Shown in pieces: positions 1 through 6,764 of a stretch of 9,357 bases of DNA. Each line of letters begins with the position of its first letter. The stretch's first letter is position 1. The notes beneath the pieces were generated by a model. It searched no databases, had not been told where the DNA came from, and was given only the letters and a program-made list of their open reading frames with translations. A program made the translations under genes and the position numbers. The DNA is from Flavobacteriales bacterium UBA1959 (GTDB lineage: Bacteria > Bacteroidota > Bacteroidia > Flavobacteriales_D > Sanyastnellaceae). The stretch lies in assembly GCA_002336085.1 (NCBI GenBank), contig DDEH01000128.1, forward strand, positions 3,454 through 12,810, written 5' to 3'.

Positions 1-417
1 CAAGTCATCGACCTCTTTGAGGCTTATTTGGAACAAAACAGCCACCGAAAAACACCGGAGCGTTTAACGATTCTCAATGAGATATATGCCTATGAGGGGC
101 ATTTTGACATCGATGCGCTCTTCGCCCACATGACCAGACAAGGGAATAGTGTAAGCCGGGCAACGCTCTACAATACCGTTGATTTGCTAATTGATTGCAA
201 CTTGGTGAGGAAGCATCAGTTTGGTGATAAAGTTGCGCAATATGAAAAGTGTTACCGAATCAAGCAACACGACCACGTAATCCTCGCCGACACGGGCGAA
301 GTCATCGAATTTTGTGACCCGCGTATCCAACAAATCAAGGCCACGCTGGAAGAACTGTTCGATATCGAAGTCTTGCACCATAATTTGAACGTGTACGCGC
401 GGAAGCGATCACAGTAG
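1..417 (+). CDS. fur: Fur-family metal-responsive repressor (5' end cut by the window)
   Basis: The reading frame is open from base 1, so the start lies upstream; 138 residues are visible and Fur proteins are usually 140-160, so about 10-15 are missing. A TTG at 28 is inside the frame and unlikely to be the start. The N-terminal half is the winged-helix DNA-binding domain: HRKTPERLTILNEIY, then VSRATLYNTVDLL as recognition helix (visible residues 51-63). The C-terminal half is the dimerisation/metal domain. Residues matching the Fur sensing sites are present: His34, Glu82, His90-Asp91-His92, Glu103 and His126/His127. The cysteine pairs of the structural zinc site are absent: the usual CxxC after the HxH reads ILADTG, and the C-terminus ends YARKRSQ. 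The family represses metal-uptake or stress genes when metal-bound; the metal and targets here are unknown. It ends in tandem stops (TAG TGA) and lies 120 bp before purA on the same strand. Confidence 0.88.
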   Translation, partial: QVIDLFEAYLEQNSHRKTPERLTILNEIYAYEGHFDIDALFAHMTRQGNSVSRATLYNTVDLLIDCNLVRKHQFGDKVAQYEKCYRIKQHDHVILADTGEVIEFCDPRIQQIKATLEELFDIEVLHHNLNVYARKRSQ

Positions 418-480
418 TGAAATCATCTTCAGGATGCCCACAGCAGGATTGCAGCCCGTTAATAACATCGGCTTTTTCCA

Positions 481-512
481 TTGGGATTCTCCAATGCTTT
501 AGAGCATTTTTG
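481..512 (+). promoter_or_regulatory. Candidate purA promoter (Bacteroidota type)
   Basis: TTG at 481-483 is followed after 21 bp by CATTTTTG at 505-512. The Bacteroidota consensus is TTG, 17-23 bp, TAnnTTTG; five of the six defined -7 positions match. Initiation would fall near 518-520, leaving about 20 nt of leader before the purA ATG at 538. The -33 element is only three bases and easily found by chance, and the -7 box overlaps a terminator-like hairpin, so this is tentative. Confidence 0.3.
493..511 (+). terminator. Weak terminator-like hairpin between fur and purA
   Basis: AATGCT (493-498), loop TTAG, AGCATT (503-508) form a perfect 6-bp stem, and a run of five T (507-511) begins at its foot. 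This is the shape of a Rho-independent terminator but with an AT-rich, weak stem. It could end fur transcripts or act as an attenuator in a fur-purA transcript. The upstream part of the stem is shared with another hairpin, CATTGG/CCAATG (479-484 with 491-496), so the two cannot form together. Confidence 0.35.
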
Positions 513-537
513 CACCTTTCGAACTGATTCAGAACGC

Positions 538-1806
538 ATGAAGGTTGACGTGCTCTTGGGCTTGCAATGGGGAGATGAAGGCAAAGGCAAAATTGTCGAT
601 GTCCTCACCCCGAAATATGACATCATCGCGCGCTTTCAAGGCGGGCCAAACGCCGGACATACCTTAATTTTTGACGGCCAAAAGCACGTCCTGCATACGA
701 TTCCGAGCGGGGTATTTCGGCCTGGCACCAAGAATGTGGTTGGGAACGGAGTCGTCATTGACCCTGTAATTTTCAAGCGCGAAATTACGCAATTGATTGC
801 AGCAGGTGTGGACCCTCGACCCAACCTCCTAATTAGCCGACGCGCGCACCTTATTCTTCCTACTCACAGATTGCTCGATGCTGCATCTGAACAAGCAAAA
901 GGCAAAGCAAAAATCGGTTCTACGCTCAAAGGTATTGGACCTACATACATGGACAAAACCGGCCGCAACGGATTGCGCGTTGGCGATCTAACGAGCGGAA
1001 AATTCGAAGAACGTTACGACGCCTTGAAGGCGAAACACCTTGGTTTGCTGGCGCAGTTTCCAAACTTCACATTTGACCTTGCCAGCGTTGAAGCAGAATG
1101 GCACGAGGCCGTAAACGAATTGCGGGAATTGCAGTTAATTGACACTGAGCATTATTTGAATGAAGCCTTAGATGCAGGCAAGCGCGTGCTTGCGGAAGGT
1201 GCGCAAGGCGCGATGCTGGACATTGATTTTGGCACATATCCTTTTGTTACTTCATCCAACACCATTGCCGCTGGTGCGTGCAACGGATTAGGCGTCGGAC
1301 CGGGCCGAATCGGTGAAGTAATCGGTATTTTCAAAGCATACTGCACCCGCGTGGGCAGCGGACCGTTTCCCACCGAATTGCTAGACGAAACAGGCGAAGC
1401 CTTGCGACAGGCCGGCGGTGAATTTGGAGCCACCACGGGTCGTCCCCGACGATGCGGATGGCTTGACTTGGTTCAGCTCCGATACGCCTGCCGCGTCAAC
1501 GGCGTTACTCAACTTGCTATGATGAAAGCGGACATCCTCAGCGGATTCGATAAAATCCCTGTCTGCCACTCGTATGTGCACGAAGGCGAGCAAATCCCCA
1601 ACCTGCCCTTCGGAATTGAGCCCGATGAAGTCACTCCCGTTTTTTCTGACCACAAAGGTTGGCAAGAAGACCTGACCGGAGTCACAGCAGAAGCCGAGTT
1701 TCCTGAGTCTCTATCCACCTACATCGATATGGTTGAACGTGAAGTCGATACGCCCATCAAGGTGATTAGCGTCGGCCCGGATCGGGCGCAAACGATTAAG
1801 CGGTAA
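538..1806 (+). CDS. purA: Adenylosuccinate synthetase
   Basis: This cytoplasmic enzyme of 422 residues catalyses IMP + aspartate + GTP to adenylosuccinate + GDP + phosphate, the first committed step from IMP to AMP. The family motifs are intact and in order: GDEGKGK at 12-18 with the catalytic-base Asp13, NAGHT at 38-42 with catalytic His41, IGSTLKGIGPTYMDK at 127-140 for IMP binding, EGAQGAMLDIDFGTYPFVT at 220-238, and TTGRPRR at 299-305 with the arginines that contact aspartate. Asp13 and His41 fall at the same numbers as in E. coli PurA. The ATG at 538 is chosen over an in-frame TTG at 481 because the protein from 538 starts directly at the family's first beta strand; the 19 extra residues resemble nothing in the family and would cover the promoter/hairpin region. 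No Shine-Dalgarno is seen. It converges with fahA, 18 bp away. Confidence 0.97.
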   Translation: MKVDVLLGLQWGDEGKGKIVDVLTPKYDIIARFQGGPNAGHTLIFDGQKHVLHTIPSGVFRPGTKNVVGNGVVIDPVIFKREITQLIAAGVDPRPNLLISRRAHLILPTHRLLDAASEQAKGKAKIGSTLKGIGPTYMDKTGRNGLRVGDLTSGKFEERYDALKAKHLGLLAQFPNFTFDLASVEAEWHEAVNELRELQLIDTEHYLNEALDAGKRVLAEGAQGAMLDIDFGTYPFVTSSNTIAAGACNGLGVGPGRIGEVIGIFKAYCTRVGSGPFPTELLDETGEALRQAGGEFGATTGRPRRCGWLDLVQLRYACRVNGVTQLAMMKADILSGFDKIPVCHSYVHEGEQIPNLPFGIEPDEVTPVFSDHKGWQEDLTGVTAEAEFPESLSTYIDMVEREVDTPIKVISVGPDRAQTIKR

Positions 1807-1809
1807 TCG
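1793..1809. terminator. Inverted repeat over the purA stop, possible shared terminator
   Basis: CGATTA (1793-1798), loop AGCGG, TAATCG (1804-1809) make a perfect 6-bp stem that includes the purA stop codon TAA. It is the only clear hairpin at the purA/fahA convergence. There is no T-run on either side, so it may only slow polymerase or protect the 3' end, or be chance. Confidence 0.25.
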
Positions 1810-1824
1810 CAAGGTCGACTTAAC

Positions 1825-3084
1825 TCAGCCCAGCACCTTCCCGTCCACTGAACCAAATCCGATACGTGGAGCGCCTGGTTTTGAAGCAAATCCAGTCATG
1901 CGAACGGTGTCGCCATTCAGAATGAATTTACGTTCACTGCCGTCGGGCATCTGAACCGGTTGCGTGCCACGCCAGCTGATTTCCAACATCGAACCAAAAG
2001 ATCCTTTTTCGGGACCACTGATCGTGCCGGAAGCCATCATATCGCCGGCGTTGATATTGCACCCATTGACCGTATGATGTGCCAATTGCTGACGCATATT
2101 CCAATACATGTGCTTGAAATTAGAACAACAAACCGTAAGCCCTTGTCCATTTTCGGGGATAATTTCCACCTCAAGTTCCACGTCATAATGGCCTTGACCT
2201 TCATATTCAAGATACGGAAGAATAGCGGGGTCTTGATCCGGTCCCGAAACGCGGTAAGGTGTCAATGCATCCAAGGTGACAATCCACGGGCTCATACTCG
2301 ATCCGAAGCTTTTGCCCAAAAATGGACCGAGTGGCACGTATTCCCATTTTTGGATATCGCGCGCTGACCAGTCGTTGAAGAGCGCCAAGCCAAAGATGAA
2401 ATCATCGGCCTCGGCCGTGCTGATGCATTCACCCAGCGGTTTGCCTCCGTGGGTAACAAACGCCATTTCCAATTCGAAATCCAACAACCGCGATGGACCG
2501 AAAACTGGCGGAGCAGAGTCGTCAGGACGTGTTTGGCCAGACGGACGACGGATCGGTGTGCCGCTCACCACAATGCTGGAGGCGCGACCATGATAACCGA
2601 CAGGCATGTGCTTCCAATTCGGAAGCAAAGCATTTTCGGGATCTCGGAACATCTTGCCCACGTTACGAGCGTGGTCTTCACTGGAATAGAAGTCTGTGTA
2701 ATCCCCAACCTGAACCGGCAGATGCATGGTCACATCGGATTGTTTCACCAGCACGCGATTAGCGTGTACGGTCAATTTCGTGGCGCCAGCCTGAAGCAAT
2801 TCCCCCAAACGGTTACGCACTGCGCGCGTAGCTTCTTTGCCTCTTCCAATAAAGGCATTCAACGTGGTCGCTTCAAAATCGAGGCGCTCACACCCCAAGC
2901 CATCGAGCAAGCCCAAGGCCGCCACTTCGGTCAAATCCAAAACATGATCACCAATGGCCACACCCGGGCGCAAAACACGCTCTGAGGTAGAAAAAATGCC
3001 AAACGGCAAGTTTTGAATAGGAAAGTCCGAGTCGGCGGGCACATCGACCCAACTGGTCAAATCCGGGTTATTCACTTCAAACAT
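1825..3084 (-). CDS. fahA: Fumarylacetoacetase
   Basis: This enzyme hydrolyses fumarylacetoacetate to fumarate and acetoacetate, the last step of tyrosine/phenylalanine breakdown through homogentisate. The protein has 419 residues, the usual size of eukaryotic-type FAH. An N-terminal SH3-like domain (about 1-120) precedes the catalytic FAH fold. Key residues line up with mouse FAH with a constant offset of five: metal ligands Asp131, Glu204, Glu206 and Asp238, catalytic His138 and Lys258. Strong landmarks are DYTDFYSSEDHARNVG (128-143), LLPNWKHMPVGYHGRASS (153-170) and NDWSARDIQKWEYVPLGPF (237-255). The ATG at 3084 gives a normal family N-terminus. It points away from rel across a short spacer and runs into purA. 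No other homogentisate-pathway gene is in the window, so the rest of the pathway must lie elsewhere; I see no regulator site for it. Confidence 0.97.
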   Translation of the reverse strand: MFEVNNPDLTSWVDVPADSDFPIQNLPFGIFSTSERVLRPGVAIGDHVLDLTEVAALGLLDGLGCERLDFEATTLNAFIGRGKEATRAVRNRLGELLQAGATKLTVHANRVLVKQSDVTMHLPVQVGDYTDFYSSEDHARNVGKMFRDPENALLPNWKHMPVGYHGRASSIVVSGTPIRRPSGQTRPDDSAPPVFGPSRLLDFELEMAFVTHGGKPLGECISTAEADDFIFGLALFNDWSARDIQKWEYVPLGPFLGKSFGSSMSPWIVTLDALTPYRVSGPDQDPAILPYLEYEGQGHYDVELEVEIIPENGQGLTVCCSNFKHMYWNMRQQLAHHTVNGCNINAGDMMASGTISGPEKGSFGSMLEISWRGTQPVQMPDGSERKFILNGDTVRMTGFASKPGAPRIGFGSVDGKVLG

Positions 3085-3145
3085 GTCCGCAAGTTACGGC
3101 GTGAAGGACGGTTGACTTGCCAGTGATTTGTCCGAAATTCGCTCC
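3085..3145. promoter_or_regulatory. Divergent fahA/rel spacer, presumed promoters
   Basis: Both genes read outward from this 61-bp gap, so each needs a promoter here or inside its neighbour. I see no convincing TAnnTTTG box on either strand: GTGATTTG at 3123-3130 lacks the TA and a correctly spaced TTG, and TAACTTGC on the minus strand is too close to the fahA ATG. No operator-like palindrome stands out. The call rests on gene layout only. Confidence 0.3.
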
Positions 3146-5395
3146 ATGCCGACACCCTCTATTGATCTCGAAGCAGAAAAGAAGGAAATCCTACGGAGAT
3201 ACCGGGGATTGCTTCGTGCAGCGGTGCACAGCAAATCCAGGAAGGACCGAAAAGCGATCCGAAAGGCATTTGATATTTCGCTTGAAGCGCACAAGGATAT
3301 GCGGCGCAAGAGTGGTGAACCTTACATATACCACCCCATAAGTGTGGCGCGCGTGGTGGCGGAAGAACTCGGCTTGGACACCACAGCCATTGTATGCGCG
3401 TTGTTACATGATACCGTGGAGGATACGTATTTAACCTTGGACGATGTCGAGCAATTGTTTGGGAAGCGCGAGCGGGAAATTGTAGATGGCCTCACGAAAA
3501 TGTCGGGTGTTTTTGATCCAGGGACCAGCGCGCAAGCAGAGAATTTTCGTAAGATGCTACTGACGCTCAGCGATGACGTTCGTGTGATTTTAATCAAACT
3601 CGCAGACCGGCTCGACAACATGCGCACACTCGATCACATGCGGCCAGATAAGCAGCAAAAGATTGCGAGTGAAACGTTGTTCATGTATGCACCACTAGCG
3701 CATCGCCTGGGATTGTACAGCATCAAAACCGAGTTGGAAGATTTGTCACTCAAGTATAAAGAGCCAGCGGATTACGATCTTATCCAGACCAAATTACGCA
3801 AAGGAAAAGCCGTACGCACACGGTTCATTAATGCGTTTACGCTGCCGATTCGGCGGGCTCTAGATGCTTCAGGAATTTCCTGCCAAATAATAGGTCGGCC
3901 CAAAAGTGTTTACAGCATTTGGAGTAAGATGCAAAAGCAACGTGTTGCCTTCGAAGAGGTTTACGACGTGTTTGCCATTCGCATCATATTGGATTCGGAA
4001 CATGAAAAGGCGGATGCCTGGCGGACTTATAGTATTGTCTCGGACTTCTATCAACCCAACCCTGATCGCCTGCGCGATTGGATCAGCTTGCCCAAGGCCA
4101 ATGGTTACGAAAGTTTGCATACCACAGTCATGTCGCCGTCTGGAAAGTGGGTGGAGGTCCAAATTCGATCCAAACGCATGGACGAGGTCGCAGAAAAAGG
4201 CCTAGCCGCTCACTGGCGCTACAAGGATGACAGTCAAACTGTCGCTTCAGCTGCAAAAGAAGAAAGCAACCAAAGTTCATCGGAAAATCTCAACACGTGG
4301 TTGAAGCAAATTCGTGAAATGCTGGAGAGTGGTGAGGAAGATGCCTTGGACTTTATTGATGAATTCAAGCTAAATCTGCACAATGAGGAGATTTATGTAT
4401 TCACGCCCAATGGCGACTTGTTTTCTTTGCCCAAAGGTTCAACGACCCTCGACTTTGCCTTTCGTGTGCACACGCAAATTGGCTCACGTTGCATCGGTGC
4501 AAAGGTCAACCACAAATTGGTCCCTCTCTCCCATCCTTTGAACAGTGGCGATCAAGTAGAAATCATTACGTCGCGAAAACAAAAACCCAAAGACGACTGG
4601 CTCGGTTATGTAATTACGGCAAGCGCTCGATCCAAAATTCGACACGCGCTACGAGACGAGGAACGCAGCATCGCCAGCGATGGCAAAGAAAAACTACGGA
4701 AGTGGATGCGGCGCAAGGAATTAACGTATTCATCTGAAAATATCGAATCGCTGATCAAGCGGTTGCGCCACGATAGTCCTCACGCTTTGTTGGTGCGCAT
4801 CGCAACGGGCGAATTGGAATTGGATCGATTGGGTGGGTATACCGTGGTGAAAGGGAAATTTTCGTGGATGCGGACGAAAAAAGCTCCTGCACAAGAGACT
4901 TCGGAGCGTAGCAAGGAAATTGCCGACCCCCCAGAGAAAGGCGATATACTGCTCATAGGAGAAGGGCTTCAAAAAATAGATTACTCTCATGCCTCATGTT
5001 GCAATCCGATTCCCGGCGACCCGGTATTCGGATTCGTAATGGTGAGCGGAGGAATCAAAGTACATCGTCAAAATTGCTCCAACGCCACCAACCTCCTATC
5101 CAAATATGCTTACCGAGTCATCAAGGCTCAGTGGTCTTCTCGCTCCGCCAAGCAATTTGAAGTCAGCCTCAAGTTTACGGGCATTGACGACGTCGGACTC
5201 GTGAATGCTGTCACGGGTGTAATTTCCGATGCAATGAACGTGAACATGCGTGCGATTAGCTTCAACTCTAGCGACGGAACGTTTGAAGGCAAGGTCAAAG
5301 TCCTTGTGACCAACACCGATCACCTGAAGCAGCTTCAAGAGAAGTTGTTGGATGTTCCGGGAGTATGGAGCGTGGAGCGGGTGGATGAGGGTTGA
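3146..5395 (+). CDS. rel: Bifunctional (p)ppGpp synthetase/hydrolase (RelA/SpoT family)
   Basis: This cytoplasmic enzyme makes (p)ppGpp from GTP/GDP and ATP and hydrolyses it, setting the stringent response. Its 749 residues are normal for long RSH proteins and all domains are present. The HD hydrolase domain (about 20-190) keeps HDTVED at 88-93, His63, and Asp154/Asn158. The synthetase domain (about 200-350) has GRPKSVYSIWSKM, Asp274, GYESLHTT at 320-327 and Glu337. The TGS domain is about 415-476, a helical region follows, then a zinc-finger/CC region with Cys618, Cys619, His640 and Cys644, and an ACT domain from about 670. The motif that separates bifunctional (RxKD) from synthetase-only (ExDD) enzymes reads RLRD at 308-311, the charge type of bifunctional enzymes. 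Together with the intact HD site this supports both activities. An in-frame TTG at 3128 would add six residues; ATG is preferred. It diverges from fahA and converges on glyA with 5 bp between stops. Confidence 0.96.
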   Translation: MPTPSIDLEAEKKEILRRYRGLLRAAVHSKSRKDRKAIRKAFDISLEAHKDMRRKSGEPYIYHPISVARVVAEELGLDTTAIVCALLHDTVEDTYLTLDDVEQLFGKREREIVDGLTKMSGVFDPGTSAQAENFRKMLLTLSDDVRVILIKLADRLDNMRTLDHMRPDKQQKIASETLFMYAPLAHRLGLYSIKTELEDLSLKYKEPADYDLIQTKLRKGKAVRTRFINAFTLPIRRALDASGISCQIIGRPKSVYSIWSKMQKQRVAFEEVYDVFAIRIILDSEHEKADAWRTYSIVSDFYQPNPDRLRDWISLPKANGYESLHTTVMSPSGKWVEVQIRSKRMDEVAEKGLAAHWRYKDDSQTVASAAKEESNQSSSENLNTWLKQIREMLESGEEDALDFIDEFKLNLHNEEIYVFTPNGDLFSLPKGSTTLDFAFRVHTQIGSRCIGAKVNHKLVPLSHPLNSGDQVEIITSRKQKPKDDWLGYVITASARSKIRHALRDEERSIASDGKEKLRKWMRRKELTYSSENIESLIKRLRHDSPHALLVRIATGELELDRLGGYTVVKGKFSWMRTKKAPAQETSERSKEIADPPEKGDILLIGEGLQKIDYSHASCCNPIPGDPVFGFVMVSGGIKVHRQNCSNATNLLSKYAYRVIKAQWSSRSAKQFEVSLKFTGIDDVGLVNAVTGVISDAMNVNMRAISFNSSDGTFEGKVKVLVTNTDHLKQLQEKLLDVPGVWSVERVDEG

Positions 5396-5400
5396 TCCTT

Positions 5401-6681
5401 TTACCCCGCAAACAAAGGCAGATCCCGCATGCGCATGCGCACGGACTCGCCGACGCGGCCAATCACTGCGTCGTCTTCCGGTGAACAAATGACCGCATCG
5501 ATCCAATCCACGATTTGGGCCATATCCGACTCCTTCATGCCACGCGTAGTGACGGCAGGAGTTCCGACTCGAATGCCGCTGGTCACAAACGGTGACTTGG
5601 TGTCAAACGGCACCATGTTCTTGTTGAGCGTAATGTGGGCTCGACCCAAAGCCTGCTCAGCCACTTTTCCGGTAACGTTCTTATTGCGCAGGTCGATGAG
5701 CATGAGATGATTATCAGTGCCTCCACTAATTAGATCGTATCCGCGTTCCACGAATGCTGCGGCCATCGCCTGAGCATTCTTGATCACTTGCTGCATGTAA
5801 TTCTTGTAGCCAGGCTCAAGGCATTCGCCAAATGCAACTGCCTTTGCTGCGATTACATGCTCCAACGGGCCGCCTTGCATTCCAGGGAATACACCGCTGT
5901 CGAGCAATGCACTCATTTTACGAATGGTGCCCTTGGGCGTTGTTTTCCCCCATGGATTATCAAAATCTTGTCCCATCATGATGATGCCTCCCCGTGGTCC
6001 ACGCAATGTCTTGTGGGTAGTCGAGGTAATGATGTGACAATGTTCCATGGGGTTGTTCAATTCTCCAACAGCAATCAATCCCGCTGGATGGCTAATATCA
6101 GCAAGCAGCAAAGCCCCTACTTCATCTGCAATCGATCGAAAACGAGCGTAATCCCAATCCCGGCTAAATGCGGACGCGCCACAAATGAGCAACTTTGGCT
6201 TGACCTCACGGGCGGTGGCTTCGACCTTGTCCATATCGATTAAGCCCGTTTCCTTCTCTACCCCGTAAAAATGTGGCGAATACAACTTGCCTGAATAATT
6301 TACCGTGGAGCCGTGCGTCAAATGCCCGCCGTGGCTGAGGTCAAACCCCAAGATGGGATCACCCGCATCCAGGACCGCGAGCATCACCGCTGCATTGGCC
6401 GAAGCACCAGAGTGAGGCTGCACATTGGCCCATTCCGCTCCAAACAATCGGCACAGCCGATCGATGGCCAATTGTTCCACCTCATCCACTACTTCGCAGC
6501 CACCATAGTACCGACGGCCCGGCAACCCTTCCGCGTATTTATTGGTCAAAACACTGCCCTGTGCCTCCATTACTTGGTCGCTAGCGTAGTTTTCACTGGC
6601 TATCAGTTCAATTCCCTCCACTTGACGGTGGGTTTCACGCTCAATGAGGTTAGCAATTTGTTGGTCGCGCATGGTTGACAT
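5401..6681 (-). CDS. glyA: Serine hydroxymethyltransferase
   Basis: This PLP enzyme interconverts serine + tetrahydrofolate with glycine + 5,10-methylenetetrahydrofolate, supplying one-carbon units and glycine for purine, thymidylate and methionine synthesis in the cytoplasm. It has 426 residues, close to the usual 415-430. Visible landmarks are GIELIASENYAS (23-34), NKYAEGLPGRRYYGG (47-61), SHGGHLTHG (116-124), ADISHPAGLIA (194-204) with Asp195 and His198, the PLP lysine Lys224 in TTHKTLRGPRGG (221-232), and SGIRVGTPAVTTRG (368-381). The numbers run five below E. coli GlyA, as expected from the N-terminus. Start: ATG at 6681 (MSTMRDQQI) or ATG at 6672 (MRDQQI); a longer frame from a TTG at 6765 adds 28 residues unlike the family and would run through the promoter. 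The 3' end encodes RMRMRD from an alternating purine-pyrimidine palindrome. No folate or glycine riboswitch is seen in the short leader. Confidence 0.97.
   Translation of the reverse strand: MSTMRDQQIANLIERETHRQVEGIELIASENYASDQVMEAQGSVLTNKYAEGLPGRRYYGGCEVVDEVEQLAIDRLCRLFGAEWANVQPHSGASANAAVMLAVLDAGDPILGFDLSHGGHLTHGSTVNYSGKLYSPHFYGVEKETGLIDMDKVEATAREVKPKLLICGASAFSRDWDYARFRSIADEVGALLLADISHPAGLIAVGELNNPMEHCHIITSTTHKTLRGPRGGIIMMGQDFDNPWGKTTPKGTIRKMSALLDSGVFPGMQGGPLEHVIAAKAVAFGECLEPGYKNYMQQVIKNAQAMAAAFVERGYDLISGGTDNHLMLIDLRNKNVTGKVAEQALGRAHITLNKNMVPFDTKSPFVTSGIRVGTPAVTTRGMKESDMAQIVDWIDAVICSPEDDAVIGRVGESVRMRMRDLPLFAG
5426..5443. repeat. Alternating purine-pyrimidine tract with 12-bp palindrome
   Basis: CGCATGCGCATGCGCACG alternates pyrimidine and purine without a break for 18 bases, and GCATGCGCATGC (5427-5438) is a perfect 12-bp palindrome. 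It lies inside the glyA 3' end (encoding RMRMR) about 30 bp beyond the rel stop. Such tracts can adopt Z-DNA or extrude small cruciforms under supercoiling; here it may simply reflect the coding repeat. Confidence 0.6.
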
Positions 6682-6703
6682 GGGATTCGTTCTGTGGAAA
6701 GAC

Positions 6704-6731
6704 TTGCGGAAAAAAGACAAAGATAATTCTG
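6704..6731 (+). promoter_or_regulatory. Candidate promoter of the DUF255 lipoprotein gene
   Basis: TTG at 6704-6706, then 17 bp, then TAATTCTG at 6724-6731, one mismatch from the Bacteroidota TAnnTTTG box. Initiation near 6737 would leave a leader of about 28 nt before the ATG at 6765. Its -7 box overlaps by two bases the glyA -7 box on the other strand. Confidence 0.35.
6718..6725 (-). promoter_or_regulatory. glyA -7 box (TATCTTTG)
   Basis: Read on the minus strand, 6725 down to 6718 spells TATCTTTG, a perfect match to the Bacteroidota -7 consensus TAnnTTTG. Initiation would be near 6711-6714, about 30 nt before the glyA ATG at 6681. The nearest upstream TTG (6754-6752) is 26 bp away, longer than the usual 17-23, so the -33 element is poor. 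This placement is a main reason to reject the longer glyA frame from 6765. Confidence 0.5.
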
Positions 6732-6764
6732 GATTCGACGGGTTCCATCCCCAATTTGCCCACA

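Noticed and set aside
481..537. Upstream TTG start extending PurA by 19 residues
   Set aside because: The extension resembles no PurA N-terminus, and the region holds hairpins and a promoter-like box; the ATG at 538 matches E. coli numbering of Asp13 and His41.
2449..2985. 178-residue open frame on the plus strand within fahA
   Set aside because: It is antisense to a fully conserved gene and its composition looks like the complement of FahA; no recognisable motif or start signal.
3123..3130. GTGATTTG as a rel promoter -7 box
   Set aside because: It lacks the TA of TAnnTTTG, there is no TTG 17-23 bp upstream, and it sits too close to the start codon.
5788..6243. 151-residue open frame opposite glyA
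   Set aside because: It is antisense to conserved PLP-domain coding sequence, with low-likelihood composition and no family resemblance.
6675..6764. TTG start extending the DUF255 protein by 30 residues
   Set aside because: It would place non-hydrophobic residues before a well-formed lipoprotein signal that begins at ATG 6765.
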